Positions 1 to 7,382 of a stretch of 18,616 nt of DNA are shown here, piece after piece. This DNA is from CALRGL01 sp964374035. Its GTDB lineage: Bacteria; Patescibacteriota; Patescibacteriia; UBA9934; GWF2-40-263. Under the pieces are notes generated by a model. The model saw only the letters and a list, made by a program, of their open reading frames with translations, was not told the origin of the DNA and searched no databases. The stretch lies in NCBI GenBank assembly GCA_964374035.1, contig CAYJWY010000022.1, forward strand, positions 1 through 18,616, written 5' to 3'. Numbering within the stretch: position 1 is the stretch's first letter; each line of letters starts with the position of its first letter. The position numbers and the translations under genes are program-made.

Positions 1-85
1 TGCATCCGAAGGATCTCTTGTGACGAAGACGTTGATAAAATCCAGAGATTCTTCGTGTGCACTCAGGATGACGAATGGAAACTCG
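1..85. repeat. Dispersed hairpin repeat, left-end fragment
   Basis: Bases 1-18 pair with 44-61 at 15 of 18 positions, with a loop of about 25 nt. Bases 61-85 (ACTCAGGATGACGAATGG plus AAACTCG) recur at 18549-18573 with one mismatch. Bases 1-16 are identical to the last 16 bases of the window. The text resembles the GTCATCCTGAG...GAAGGATCT intergenic repeats that, from memory, are scattered through many uncultured bacterial genomes. It looks like the right part of a longer stem-loop whose left arm lies beyond the window. No coding role is apparent. Confidence 0.7.
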
Positions 86-110
86 TTATGGGTTCATACA
101 CCGGAGGATA

Positions 111-248
111 TCAAATTGTTTGTTTTTTTTCAACGATCGCGGACCACTCATCGTTCGTAACAGGCTGAACAGACAGGCGCGATGGGAGTAATGTATCGAT
201 CTTGTAATATCCATTGACGATCATTGCGAAAAGTGACAGAGTACGCAT
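111..248 (-). pseudogene. EVE-domain protein, C-terminal remnant
   Basis: The minus strand encodes about 45 residues ending at a TGA at 111-113, including SRLSVQPVTNDEWSAIV. The RLSVQPVT..EW..I signature is the usual C-terminal end of EVE-domain proteins (PUA-like fold, thought to bind modified bases). A full EVE domain is about 140-150 aa, so only the last third is present. Upstream on the minus strand the similarity stops near position 250, where the ribosome-binding site of the opposite gene at 285 begins. The fragment is therefore most likely a truncated gene or decay product. The motif is seen directly; the family call is from memory. A short independent protein is possible but unlikely, since no start signal is visible. 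Confidence 0.5.
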
Positions 249-284
249 ACGGTATGTAAACGCCGTTCTAAGAAAGGAGAACGC

Positions 285-608
285 ATGTCCTGGCAAGATG
301 ACGCAAGAGATCTGCTGGCCATGGGAGCGACGCAGGATTCGTATCATACGACGCTGTTCATCGCTTCGGTAAAGGCGGTGCAGGCGCGGCGCGGCGCGGA
401 TCTCGATCATGCAGTCTCGCTTCTGCCTCCGAGCTGTCGCGGACAGGCGAACGGCATTCTGCACGAGGCGCGTGCGAGCGGTCTCTCGGATCTGCAGATC
501 GTCGCGCAACTCTGTGCTCTCACCGACGACCAGCCCACCATGATCTCTTCCAGTACCGACCCGAATGACTGGGCCTCCTACGAGGGTATGGCCGGCAATC
601 CCTTCTAA
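285..608 (+). CDS. Hypothetical protein, 107 aa, GC-rich orphan
   Basis: I do not recognise this protein. It is 107 aa, soluble, with no signal peptide or membrane segment. The first 85 residues look mostly helical (alanine- and leucine-rich, with SVKAVQARRGADLDHAV and a QANGILHEARASGLSDLQIVAQL stretch). The tail is acidic and serine-rich, ending DWASYEGMAGNPF. The start is well fixed: an AAGGAG ribosome-binding site at 274-279 sits 5 nt before ATG 285. A factor-independent terminator follows directly at the stop, so it is a single-gene transcript unit. Its sequence is visibly richer in GC (for example the run around 379-400) than recQ or the giant gene. It may have replaced the 5' part of the EVE gene whose remnant lies just upstream. 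The gene model is secure; the function is unknown. Confidence 0.75.
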   Translation: MSWQDDARDLLAMGATQDSYHTTLFIASVKAVQARRGADLDHAVSLLPPSCRGQANGILHEARASGLSDLQIVAQLCALTDDQPTMISSSTDPNDWASYEGMAGNPF

Positions 609-636
609 ATCTCCCACGTATCTTCGGGAGATTTTT
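608..636 (+). terminator. Terminator of the 107-aa gene
   Basis: An 8-bp perfect stem, AATCTCCC (608-615) with GGGAGATT (626-633), has a 10-nt loop and is followed by a T-rich run. The stem begins on the last base of the stop codon. Confidence 0.85.
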
Positions 637-658
637 CTTAGCCTGTGCATAATTGTGA

Positions 659-687
659 TTGACAATCTCGCAAAATTTCGGTAGGCT
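659..687 (+). promoter_or_regulatory. Possible recQ promoter
   Basis: A perfect TTGACA at 659-664 is followed after 17 nt by TAGGCT (682-687), a poor -10 box. If used, the recQ leader would be about 75 nt and would contain the T-run at 727-734 and the palindrome at 736-759. The weak -10 makes this uncertain. Confidence 0.25.
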
Positions 688-735
688 TGTCGATGAGTTG
701 ATGCAATGCCAGCGGTGAAACGCTGTCTTTTTTTC

Positions 736-760
736 TCACGTCGTTCGCGAACGACGTGAT
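736..760. repeat. 24-bp perfect palindrome, copy 1
   Basis: The half-site TCACGTCGTTCG (736-747) is followed directly by its exact reverse complement (748-759), with core TTCGCGAA. The same 25-nt string occurs again at 14018-14042. This copy lies just before recQ and overlaps the possible GTG start at 756. As RNA or single-stranded DNA it would form a very stable hairpin. There is no T-tract after it, so it is not a normal terminator. It could be a protein-binding site or a dispersed extragenic palindrome. Confidence 0.9.
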
Positions 761-767
761 TGATCCT

Positions 768-2552
768 ATGCATGGAATCTTGAAAGAGTATTTTGGGTAC
801 GACCATTTTCGGCCGTTGCAACAAGACATCATTCAAACGGTGCTTGATCGCAAGGACGCGCTCGTTCTGATGCCAACGGGAGGTGGGAAGTCGTTGTGTT
901 ATCAGTTGCCCGCGCTCATGCTTGAGGGACTCACGCTTGTTGTGTCCCCGCTGATTGCGCTCATGAAAGATCAAGTCGATTCACTGGAAGCAAACGGAAT
1001 CTCTGCCGCGTTTCTAAATAGTACATTGAATACCCAGCAACGTCGTTCCGTTGAGGAGCGTGTGCTTTCGGGTGAATGTAAATTGCTCTACATCGCGCCG
1101 GAGCGACTCGCGATGGTGGATTTTCGATCGTTCCTTGTTGCGTTGCCGGTTCAGTTGATTGCGATCGACGAGGCGCACTGTATTTCCGAGTGGGGGCACG
1201 ATTTTCGACCTGAGTATCGCAATTTAAAGTCATTGCGTACCTGGTTTCCAAACGTTCCGGTGATTGCCCTCACGGCAACGGCGACGCAACGCGTTCGTGA
1301 CGATATTCTTCGCGAGTTGAAGATGGGGAACGCGCAGACGTTTCTTTCAAGTTTTAATCGACCGAATCTTCATTACAGCGTTCGGCCCAAGTACAAGGCC
1401 ATCGATGCACTTGTGGCGCTCTTGAAACAACACAAGGACGAGTCGGTGATCATTTATTGTTTTTCAAGAAAGGATACGGAGACGATTGCCGATGAACTGA
1501 ACGATGCGGGGCTGAGCGCTCAGGCATATCACGCGGGACTTGAGAAGAAGAAGCGGCAGAGCGTCCAAGAGAAGTTTATTCGTGACGAGGTGTCGATTAT
1601 TGTTGCAACGATTGCGTTTGGCATGGGCATCGATAAGCCGGATGTGCGTTTAGTTGTGCACATGGATTTTCCCAAAACGATCGAGTCGTACTATCAGGAG
1701 ACGGGTCGTGCAGGGCGCGATGGACTGCCAAGCGAGTGTGTCATGTTCTTTTCGCTTGCGGACAAACGTAAACAAGATTTCTTTATTAACCAGATCGACG
1801 ACGTGGATGAGCGCGCGCTCGCCATTCGTAAGTGTGCGCAAGTCATCGATTATTGTCAGTCGAACGTTTGTCGTCGCGCGATTCTGCTCACGTACTTTGG
1901 CGAAGAGATTGCATCGGCCACGTGTGAAGCTTGCGATAATTGTTCAAAGACACCGAGCATCAAACAGAACGCGACCGATATTGCGCAGAAGATTCTCTCG
2001 ACGGTGCTTAGAACCGGTGAGTTTTTTGGCAGTGCCTACATCACGGACGTCATGCGCGGCTCAAAGCGTAAACAAATTGTCGACAATAAGCATGATCGGC
2101 TCTCGGTGCACGGTATTGCGCGCGAGTGCTCAAGCGAAGAATTACGCACACGCATTGATCAGTTGCTCGCGGAAGGCTTGCTCGAGAAAACGCACGGCGA
2201 CTATCCGACACTTGTGGTTTCCACGCGGGGGAAGGAGGCGTTACGGAATCGATCAACCATTCAGCTTGACGAGTTGTCGATGATGCAGGCTCTACCACGA
2301 CCAAGTCGAAAGAATGCCTACGTCGAGAACAGTCCATTGTTCGAAGAACTACGCACACTAAGAAAACGCCTCGCAGACGAGCAAGGCGTTCCTCCGTTTG
2401 TGGTGTTTGGCAACAAGACCCTGCAAGATATGTGCACGAAGATGCCGAAGTCTGAGGACGACATGGCGAAGATTTTTGGTGTGGGCGCGAAGAAGCTGGA
2501 GCAGTACGGCGCTATTTTTTTGGAGGCGATTCAACGAAGCGTCACGTCTTAG
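768..2552 (+). CDS. recQ: ATP-dependent DNA helicase RecQ
   Basis: RecQ is a 3'-to-5' superfamily 2 DNA helicase acting in recombination, replication-fork repair and D-loop processing. The protein is 594 aa, close to the E. coli enzyme. Counting from ATG 768, it has the RecQ Q-motif FGYDHFRPLQ (9-18), Walker A MPTGGGKS (35-42) and DEAH box (134-137) followed by CISEWGHDFRPEY. Motifs V and VI (ATIAFGMGIDKPDVR, YYQETGRAGRDG) follow, then the four-cysteine zinc site (CRRAILLTYFGE ... CEACDNC), a winged-helix RQC region and a C-terminal HRDC domain (last ~80 residues). GTG 756 is an alternative start, but it lies inside the palindrome; ATG 768 gives the usual N-terminus. Neither has a clear Shine-Dalgarno. 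Its stop overlaps the stop of the convergent giant gene by 3 nt (2550-2551 shared, TTAG). All catalytic motifs are intact. Confidence 0.97.
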   Translation: MHGILKEYFGYDHFRPLQQDIIQTVLDRKDALVLMPTGGGKSLCYQLPALMLEGLTLVVSPLIALMKDQVDSLEANGISAAFLNSTLNTQQRRSVEERVLSGECKLLYIAPERLAMVDFRSFLVALPVQLIAIDEAHCISEWGHDFRPEYRNLKSLRTWFPNVPVIALTATATQRVRDDILRELKMGNAQTFLSSFNRPNLHYSVRPKYKAIDALVALLKQHKDESVIIYCFSRKDTETIADELNDAGLSAQAYHAGLEKKKRQSVQEKFIRDEVSIIVATIAFGMGIDKPDVRLVVHMDFPKTIESYYQETGRAGRDGLPSECVMFFSLADKRKQDFFINQIDDVDERALAIRKCAQVIDYCQSNVCRRAILLTYFGEEIASATCEACDNCSKTPSIKQNATDIAQKILSTVLRTGEFFGSAYITDVMRGSKRKQIVDNKHDRLSVHGIARECSSEELRTRIDQLLAEGLLEKTHGDYPTLVVSTRGKEALRNRSTIQLDELSMMQALPRPSRKNAYVENSPLFEELRTLRKRLADEQGVPPFVVFGNKTLQDMCTKMPKSEDDMAKIFGVGAKKLEQYGAIFLEAIQRSVTS

Positions 2553-5500
2553 TCATCGCGATGTGTGCGTTGTCGTGGTTTTCGGTTCTGAAAAGCTTCT
2601 TGTGTTGCTTTCAGTTGAGCTTGTGTTTTTCCAACAAAGACGCGCACGTGTTTGAATATTTCTCCACCCAGACTTGTTTCCCCCTCCTCAGAAATCTCCA
2701 GCTCTAATTGATATTCTTTCGAGAGGGTTTCTGCTTGGCGCTTGAATAATTTATAACTTGTACGTTCACGCATTTGAGCAAAAATGGGAGGAAAGGGTAT
2801 CTCCGAATGTTGATAATGTTTTGCGTAGATATCCAAGAATGTTTTTAACAGGCGCACGGCGTGTCGTGCCGCCAGGACGTTTCTTGATCGGTCGACAGCC
2901 ATGTCATCAATAAAGACTTCAGGAACATCAGTTGTTCGATCCATGTAGGCGATGATATATCCAACAGGAACACTATTTTCATCTCTTGACATCAAACACA
3001 AATTTGGATCCCCGTGTTTTTCTCTTGTAATGGAAGCGCCCACGATTTTATGTTGACGATCGTAGAGACCAAGGATGAGATTGGGATTGTCGGCGAAGTT
3101 TTTACTTTCCAGGTACGACATGGGAAGAATGTTTGCCGCTGTGACAGTTGAAATCGTCGCTTGCTCCTTTTGTACGTGTTCAAGTCCTGTGGTCATACGA
3201 TAGACGATCGTGCCTGCATTGTCCGTGTATGAAACGGGCGCGAGCGGAAGATACGTGTTGCTTGTTTGAGGAAACGACCAATCCGGTCGGCCGGTGGCAT
3301 ACGATTCTTTTCCGATGATGACTTCCGTGGCATTGACGCCAAGCGTTGGTGCATATTGAGCGAGGTAGAATTTGAAAAATGATTGATATGTTTTTTCTAT
3401 GATGGCACTCCGGCCGGCTTCTATGTCATTTGGGGATGGTTCAATGTTATCGCAAACGATGAGTGGTAAGGAAGCGAACACATCCGCCGTAAGAATTTCG
3501 GTTAGTTGTTTTCCAGATCGTACATCAGCGATAACTCCGCCAGCAAATTTTTTGATATCGACGTCAAGCATGACAACAGATTGTGCCATGGTGCGCCATG
3601 TTCCATCTTCCATTTTCCGTTCTACAACCAGCTGTGCGCAATTTGGATTCCAAGCGTAGACATTTGTTTTTCCGTCTCCAAACGGCATGCAAGATTTTGT
3701 GTCATTCCCCGCAACCATCATGGACGGATCTGATTTTTTTCCCAAACGAATACGCACGATGGTTCCATCGGTTTGAGGAACTCCACGTCCAGATGCATGC
3801 AAAAGGCGAGTGAGTTCATCTCGATCGGTTTGTGTCAATTCGAATGATTGTTCTGCACGGAGCCAGGCAATGCAATCGTTTTTTGATTTATCGTGTGATC
3901 GTCCCCATTGAAGAAGGTCAGAAAATAAGAGTTTTGGATCATGCGCCTTCCCCTTTACTCCCTCACGCTCACGACCAATGGCCCGACTGAACGTTTTTTG
4001 AAGATAGTGATCCGTGTATATATCGTCGCCATTCGCGTCAAAAACAAATGTCTGTTCGCTCGGTGGAAGGAGTTGAAGGATATCCATGGTTCCGTCAACC
4101 AAGGCGTCACGAATATCTTCCGCTGTGAGACCCAGTCGTTCAACAGAGAGCATTCTTGCAGGGGAAAGTGATTTTTGGAGGTCGGTGTCCACAAAGCTTC
4201 CTTTTGCATCTAAAAATTTTAAAGGATTCACTAAAAAATTATTTAAAGCATCCATCTCAATAGTTGGATGTTCCAGAAGTGCGAACACATAATTTTTTAC
4301 AGAATCGGGCGCATTTGAATGCTGGAAGACTTGCATCATGTCTCGTCTTTGTAAAACGCGAATCAGGGTCTCTGCTTCTTTTAATCCATTCCAACTTGTG
4401 AGTGCTTGAAAACGTCCGTTGCGTAATTTTTCAGCACGTTTGGTGAGTTCCGGAATGCCAAGTTGTTCGATGTTTCGTATGGTTTTTTCAATTGATTGTG
4501 TTGAGATTGTTCGCATCACATCATTGAATTTTTGATGCGCATTACTTGAGTCATAACGTGCGTCGTCTTGAGCAACTTGAAGGAGTACAGAACGAAATTT
4601 TTTTGAAAATTGTTCTATTTGTTTCGGATCGTTGTGGTCAATGCCTTGCGCTTCCATGAACGGCAACAGGAGATTACCGGATAGAAATGCATCATGTCGT
4701 GAAAGATCGGGGCGATTTGCAAAATCTATGGTGGTTTGTTCGCCGAAGAGACGAGCAAATCTCTGCATATTTTCTCCGATTTCTTTTTCCTCTCCGGTGC
4801 TGTTTAAGAAGTGCTCACAAAGTAATCGGCTTGCTTCTTGTTTTGCCGCTGATGCATGGCTCAACTCAGGATGTTTCATGAGAAGATTTCTGTATTCATC
4901 CGGCATGAGGCCGTGTGTGAGTCGTGCACGTTGATGTTCCACCTGAATCGAGTCTTCGTTATCATGATGATAATATGTTTCGTTTGCGTTTCGTATTGAA
5001 CGAGGAACAGAATCATCAAAATAAATAGCGAGAAGACTGTTTTGATCTATCTCAATGTTAAATTCTGAGGCAAATTCTGCGCTCTCTTTATAACGGCGAT
5101 GAAAAAATATTTGCTTAAAACATTCTTGTAATTTGTCCTGGATATTCGGGAGTGAAATCAGGAGTAATTTTATATTCGGAAAGGTTTCAGTGATTTTCAT
5201 CATTTGGTAACCAAAGCCTTGATTGAGAGCCTTTAAAAATCCTTGAACAATCGCATGTTGTGCGTCGGGCGTGTCAAAAAACGCTCGTTCAATTTGAAAT
5301 TTTTGTGCAGCCCTCGCTCCGGACGCCGCGAAGCCTCTCTCTAGATGTGAAATGATTGTATGTTCCCCGATCATTCTGTATTCTTGTTTATCAAAACCCA
5401 TCTCACGGAATGTGGATTCAAAAAATTTGAATTTTAGTAAGTCGTCTTCGTTTTGTGAATGCTGTTCATAATCATTATCATCATCATCCGCGGAATCGAT

Positions 5501-5926
5501 TCCTGTTGGAAAGTTATTCTCGAAAAGAAATTCTTCAAAACCGAATAGGATAAGGCCTTTTATTTGAGGAGAACGATACATGGCCTGTTCTAAATTGAAA
5601 GAACGAATCACCTCACGAAATGCAAGCAGATCATAATCTCCTTCTTGATGGCTTCTATAGCAAAGCTTTGGAATTCCTTCCGCAACGGCTAATTGCAGTA
5701 TTTCATTTGTGATGTGATGGTCACGTGCGATTTTTTTGATTTTTGTAATTTCATCTTTAATTTCATAAGATTTTATAAATTGTATAATGCTGGTGATATT
5801 TGTTACAGCAAGCTCAGCTTGATGTTCATGCTGTTCTTGCCATCCTGCTTGGATTTCAGATCGATGTTTCTCTCCTCGTTGTTCGGATTGGAATTCACGC
5901 ATATGGTTTTTTAAACGATGTAACAT
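2549..5926 (-). CDS. Giant helical protein with GNAT-like C-terminus, 1125 aa
   Basis: I cannot name this protein. The frame is open further upstream, but that stretch is a shadow of the transglycosylase gene. ATG 5926, 5 nt after that gene's stop, is the likely start (alternative ATG 5902). There is no signal peptide or membrane span, so it is probably cytoplasmic. The N-terminal ~400 residues look like degenerate ~40-aa helical repeats (for example EIKDEITKIKKIARDHHI and KESAEFASEFNIEIDQN), with an acidic run SADDDDNDYEQ. Around 737-754 is a striking segment GNDTKSCMPFGDGKTNVYAW, followed by a beta-rich region. Residues ~960-1040 (VGASITREK, VGYIIAYMD, VFIDDMAVDRSRNVLAARHAVRLL) resemble a GNAT acetyltransferase core. 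That likeness is inference. Similar large proteins occur, from memory, in Parcubacteria. Base use is more AT-rich than in neighbouring genes. It is likely co-transcribed with the transglycosylase. Confidence 0.85.
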   Translation of the reverse strand: MLHRLKNHMREFQSEQRGEKHRSEIQAGWQEQHEHQAELAVTNITSIIQFIKSYEIKDEITKIKKIARDHHITNEILQLAVAEGIPKLCYRSHQEGDYDLLAFREVIRSFNLEQAMYRSPQIKGLILFGFEEFLFENNFPTGIDSADDDDNDYEQHSQNEDDLLKFKFFESTFREMGFDKQEYRMIGEHTIISHLERGFAASGARAAQKFQIERAFFDTPDAQHAIVQGFLKALNQGFGYQMMKITETFPNIKLLLISLPNIQDKLQECFKQIFFHRRYKESAEFASEFNIEIDQNSLLAIYFDDSVPRSIRNANETYYHHDNEDSIQVEHQRARLTHGLMPDEYRNLLMKHPELSHASAAKQEASRLLCEHFLNSTGEEKEIGENMQRFARLFGEQTTIDFANRPDLSRHDAFLSGNLLLPFMEAQGIDHNDPKQIEQFSKKFRSVLLQVAQDDARYDSSNAHQKFNDVMRTISTQSIEKTIRNIEQLGIPELTKRAEKLRNGRFQALTSWNGLKEAETLIRVLQRRDMMQVFQHSNAPDSVKNYVFALLEHPTIEMDALNNFLVNPLKFLDAKGSFVDTDLQKSLSPARMLSVERLGLTAEDIRDALVDGTMDILQLLPPSEQTFVFDANGDDIYTDHYLQKTFSRAIGREREGVKGKAHDPKLLFSDLLQWGRSHDKSKNDCIAWLRAEQSFELTQTDRDELTRLLHASGRGVPQTDGTIVRIRLGKKSDPSMMVAGNDTKSCMPFGDGKTNVYAWNPNCAQLVVERKMEDGTWRTMAQSVVMLDVDIKKFAGGVIADVRSGKQLTEILTADVFASLPLIVCDNIEPSPNDIEAGRSAIIEKTYQSFFKFYLAQYAPTLGVNATEVIIGKESYATGRPDWSFPQTSNTYLPLAPVSYTDNAGTIVYRMTTGLEHVQKEQATISTVTAANILPMSYLESKNFADNPNLILGLYDRQHKIVGASITREKHGDPNLCLMSRDENSVPVGYIIAYMDRTTDVPEVFIDDMAVDRSRNVLAARHAVRLLKTFLDIYAKHYQHSEIPFPPIFAQMRERTSYKLFKRQAETLSKEYQLELEISEEGETSLGGEIFKHVRVFVGKTQAQLKATQEAFQNRKPRQRTHRDD

Positions 5927-5931
5927 TGATG

Positions 5932-7278
5932 TTATTTTCCAAGCGCATCGATATCCTTTTGATAGGCGTCCGCTTTTTCTGCAACGTTGTCGCCATAGAA
6001 ACGGAATCGCACATTCGTTGAGCCAGAGAAATATTTCATCGCCGCCGCCCATTCGCCGTCTTTTGACGTAGCTCCGTCGGCCGCGAGTTTGATTGCCGAA
6101 GCGATGAAGGCGTCGCGGATGTCCCAGGGATTTGCGGGTAAACCAGTGATGGCGGTGACCTTTGCTCGATATCCCATCCATGTTGAGGGAATAAACTGCG
6201 CGGGTCCCATTGCTCCGCCCCAGCCGATTTGTTTGCCATTTTTATCACGCATTGGACACGACACGGCCGTTGTGTCCGGATTCAGACCCAGTTCTGTGGT
6301 GATTGTTTTGAAGGGTTCTTGATCGCGTTCAGGTTTCATAATGACTTTCCAACTTTTCGACGGTGGATCGCCCGGGCGATTGCAGGTTCCAACATTTCTT
6401 CCTATGTTTGATTCTTGTGTGAGAATGGCGAGCAGAAAGGCCGCGCGCACACCGGTTGTCGCTGAAACCGTTTGCGCAATCTCAACCGCTTGACCAAAGG
6501 TAATTTGTTTGCCCACGTCGAGGAGTTGATACAGTCGCGAACGAATCGCCGTTGCTTGTTTTTTTGAGTCCGACAAGAGCGCCTGGTATGTCTGTTCTTT
6601 TCCTTTGGTTTGCGAAAGCAAGGTTGATTGCGTGGCAACGGATCCCTTCAGTGTTTGCTCGGCAAGTGCTTGAATCGCCAGGAGTTGGTGGAGGCGATCC
6701 GATGTTTCGTCGAGATAAACTTTTTCTCTCATGAGCTCATCTTGTGTTGTGCGAAATTGATCGAGTAACAGAGAAAGATTCGATGAGATGCGTCTCCAGT
6801 CTTCCAGTTCCGTGATTGCTTCGAACAAGGTGCCGTTTGAAAAGAGCACAAGAAAGAAACTGCGCTGGTCGTTTTGATAGATGTTCACAAGCGTCTCGCT
6901 GATTTGTGATTTGAGTGCATCAATGCGCTGTGTATTTTCATCGATCGCCCCGACCACTTCCTTGAGTTGTGCTTCCTGACCACGCACCTCAAGCGTAATC
7001 GCCTTGATTTGTAGCTTCGTCATCTCCTGCTCAACCGCGAGTTGTTGCAACGTGTTTTGTAGCGTTTTTTTCTGACCCTTGATGGAAACCAGTGTCTTTT
7101 CGCTTTCCACAATTTGTCGCTCGATGTCTTGCAACTGCCGTTGCAACTGCCGTTGCAACTGCGTTTTTTCTTGTTCGACTTGCTGCACGGAACTCGCCGC
7201 AATCACAACATCACTCGAAACTCCCCCAAAGAGAACGAGGATCATGAAAACCAAAAACGCTTTTCGTTTCCGATGCAT
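5932..7278 (-). CDS. Exported coiled-coil lytic murein transglycosylase
   Basis: This is probably a cell-wall enzyme that cleaves peptidoglycan glycan strands. From ATG 7278 it is 448 aa. It has a signal peptide (MHRKRK, hydrophobic LVFMILVLFGGV, cleavage near VIA/AS) and then a long coiled coil at ~30-260 like those of PcsB/CwlO-type proteins. A C-terminal lytic transglycosylase-like domain follows: catalytic Glu 289 in ILTQESNIG and GGAMGPAQFIPSTWMGY at ~354-370, the MltB/SLT-type signature. The coiled coil probably positions or restrains the catalytic domain, as in FtsEX-controlled hydrolases; that is inference. A second start, ATG 7329, adds 17 residues and has an AAGGAGGA site at 7341-7348, 11 nt away. 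I prefer 7278 because an extended -10 box sits 6 nt before it and it gives a normal signal peptide. The giant gene follows after 5 nt. Confidence 0.88.
   Translation of the reverse strand: MHRKRKAFLVFMILVLFGGVSSDVVIAASSVQQVEQEKTQLQRQLQRQLQDIERQIVESEKTLVSIKGQKKTLQNTLQQLAVEQEMTKLQIKAITLEVRGQEAQLKEVVGAIDENTQRIDALKSQISETLVNIYQNDQRSFFLVLFSNGTLFEAITELEDWRRISSNLSLLLDQFRTTQDELMREKVYLDETSDRLHQLLAIQALAEQTLKGSVATQSTLLSQTKGKEQTYQALLSDSKKQATAIRSRLYQLLDVGKQITFGQAVEIAQTVSATTGVRAAFLLAILTQESNIGRNVGTCNRPGDPPSKSWKVIMKPERDQEPFKTITTELGLNPDTTAVSCPMRDKNGKQIGWGGAMGPAQFIPSTWMGYRAKVTAITGLPANPWDIRDAFIASAIKLAADGATSKDGEWAAAMKYFSGSTNVRFRFYGDNVAEKADAYQKDIDALGK
7129..7163. repeat. 12-bp tandem repeat inside the transglycosylase gene
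   Basis: TTGCAACTGCCG occurs twice in tandem (7129-7140, 7141-7152) and then once more nearly complete (7153-7163). On the minus strand it encodes repeated QLQR within the first heptads of the coiled coil. Gain or loss of a unit keeps the frame and shifts the coil by four residues. Confidence 0.9.
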
Positions 7279-7284
7279 ACGGAA

Positions 7285-7293
7285 AGTATACCA
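7285..7293 (-). promoter_or_regulatory. Extended -10 promoter of the transglycosylase operon
   Basis: On the minus strand TGGTATACT ends 6 nt before ATG 7278. The spacing puts the transcription start at the A of the ATG, giving a leaderless mRNA. No good -35 is visible, as expected for an extended -10. It faces away from the divergent promoter at 7347-7374. Confidence 0.55.
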
Positions 7294-7346
7294 TTTCCCT
7301 GCTTTTTCGGTTTGCTTGGAATAACGCATGAAGATATAGATCCTCC

Positions 7347-7374
7347 TTGACGCATTTCTCCGTCATGTTAATCT
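7347..7374 (+). promoter_or_regulatory. Promoter of the divergent coiled-coil gene
   Basis: TTGACG (7347-7352), a 16-nt spacer and an extended -10 TGTTAATCT (hexamer 7369-7374) lie 8 nt before ATG 7383. The TTG at 7347, which could be read as a start codon in the same frame, is the -35 box itself. The -35 overlaps the Shine-Dalgarno-like site of the opposite gene's alternative start. Confidence 0.6.
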
Positions 7375-7382
7375 CCCGTCAT

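Noticed and set aside
111..974. 287-aa minus-strand ORF
   Set aside because: It runs antisense to the 107-aa gene and the start of recQ; only its last ~45 residues (EVE-like) look like protein.
1654..2283. 209-aa plus-strand ORF inside recQ
   Set aside because: Alternative frame of recQ, very rich in Arg and Ser; recQ motifs are continuous across it.
7347..7382. TTG start extending the coiled-coil protein by 12 residues
   Set aside because: The TTG is part of the -35 box of the promoter that ends 8 nt before ATG 7383.
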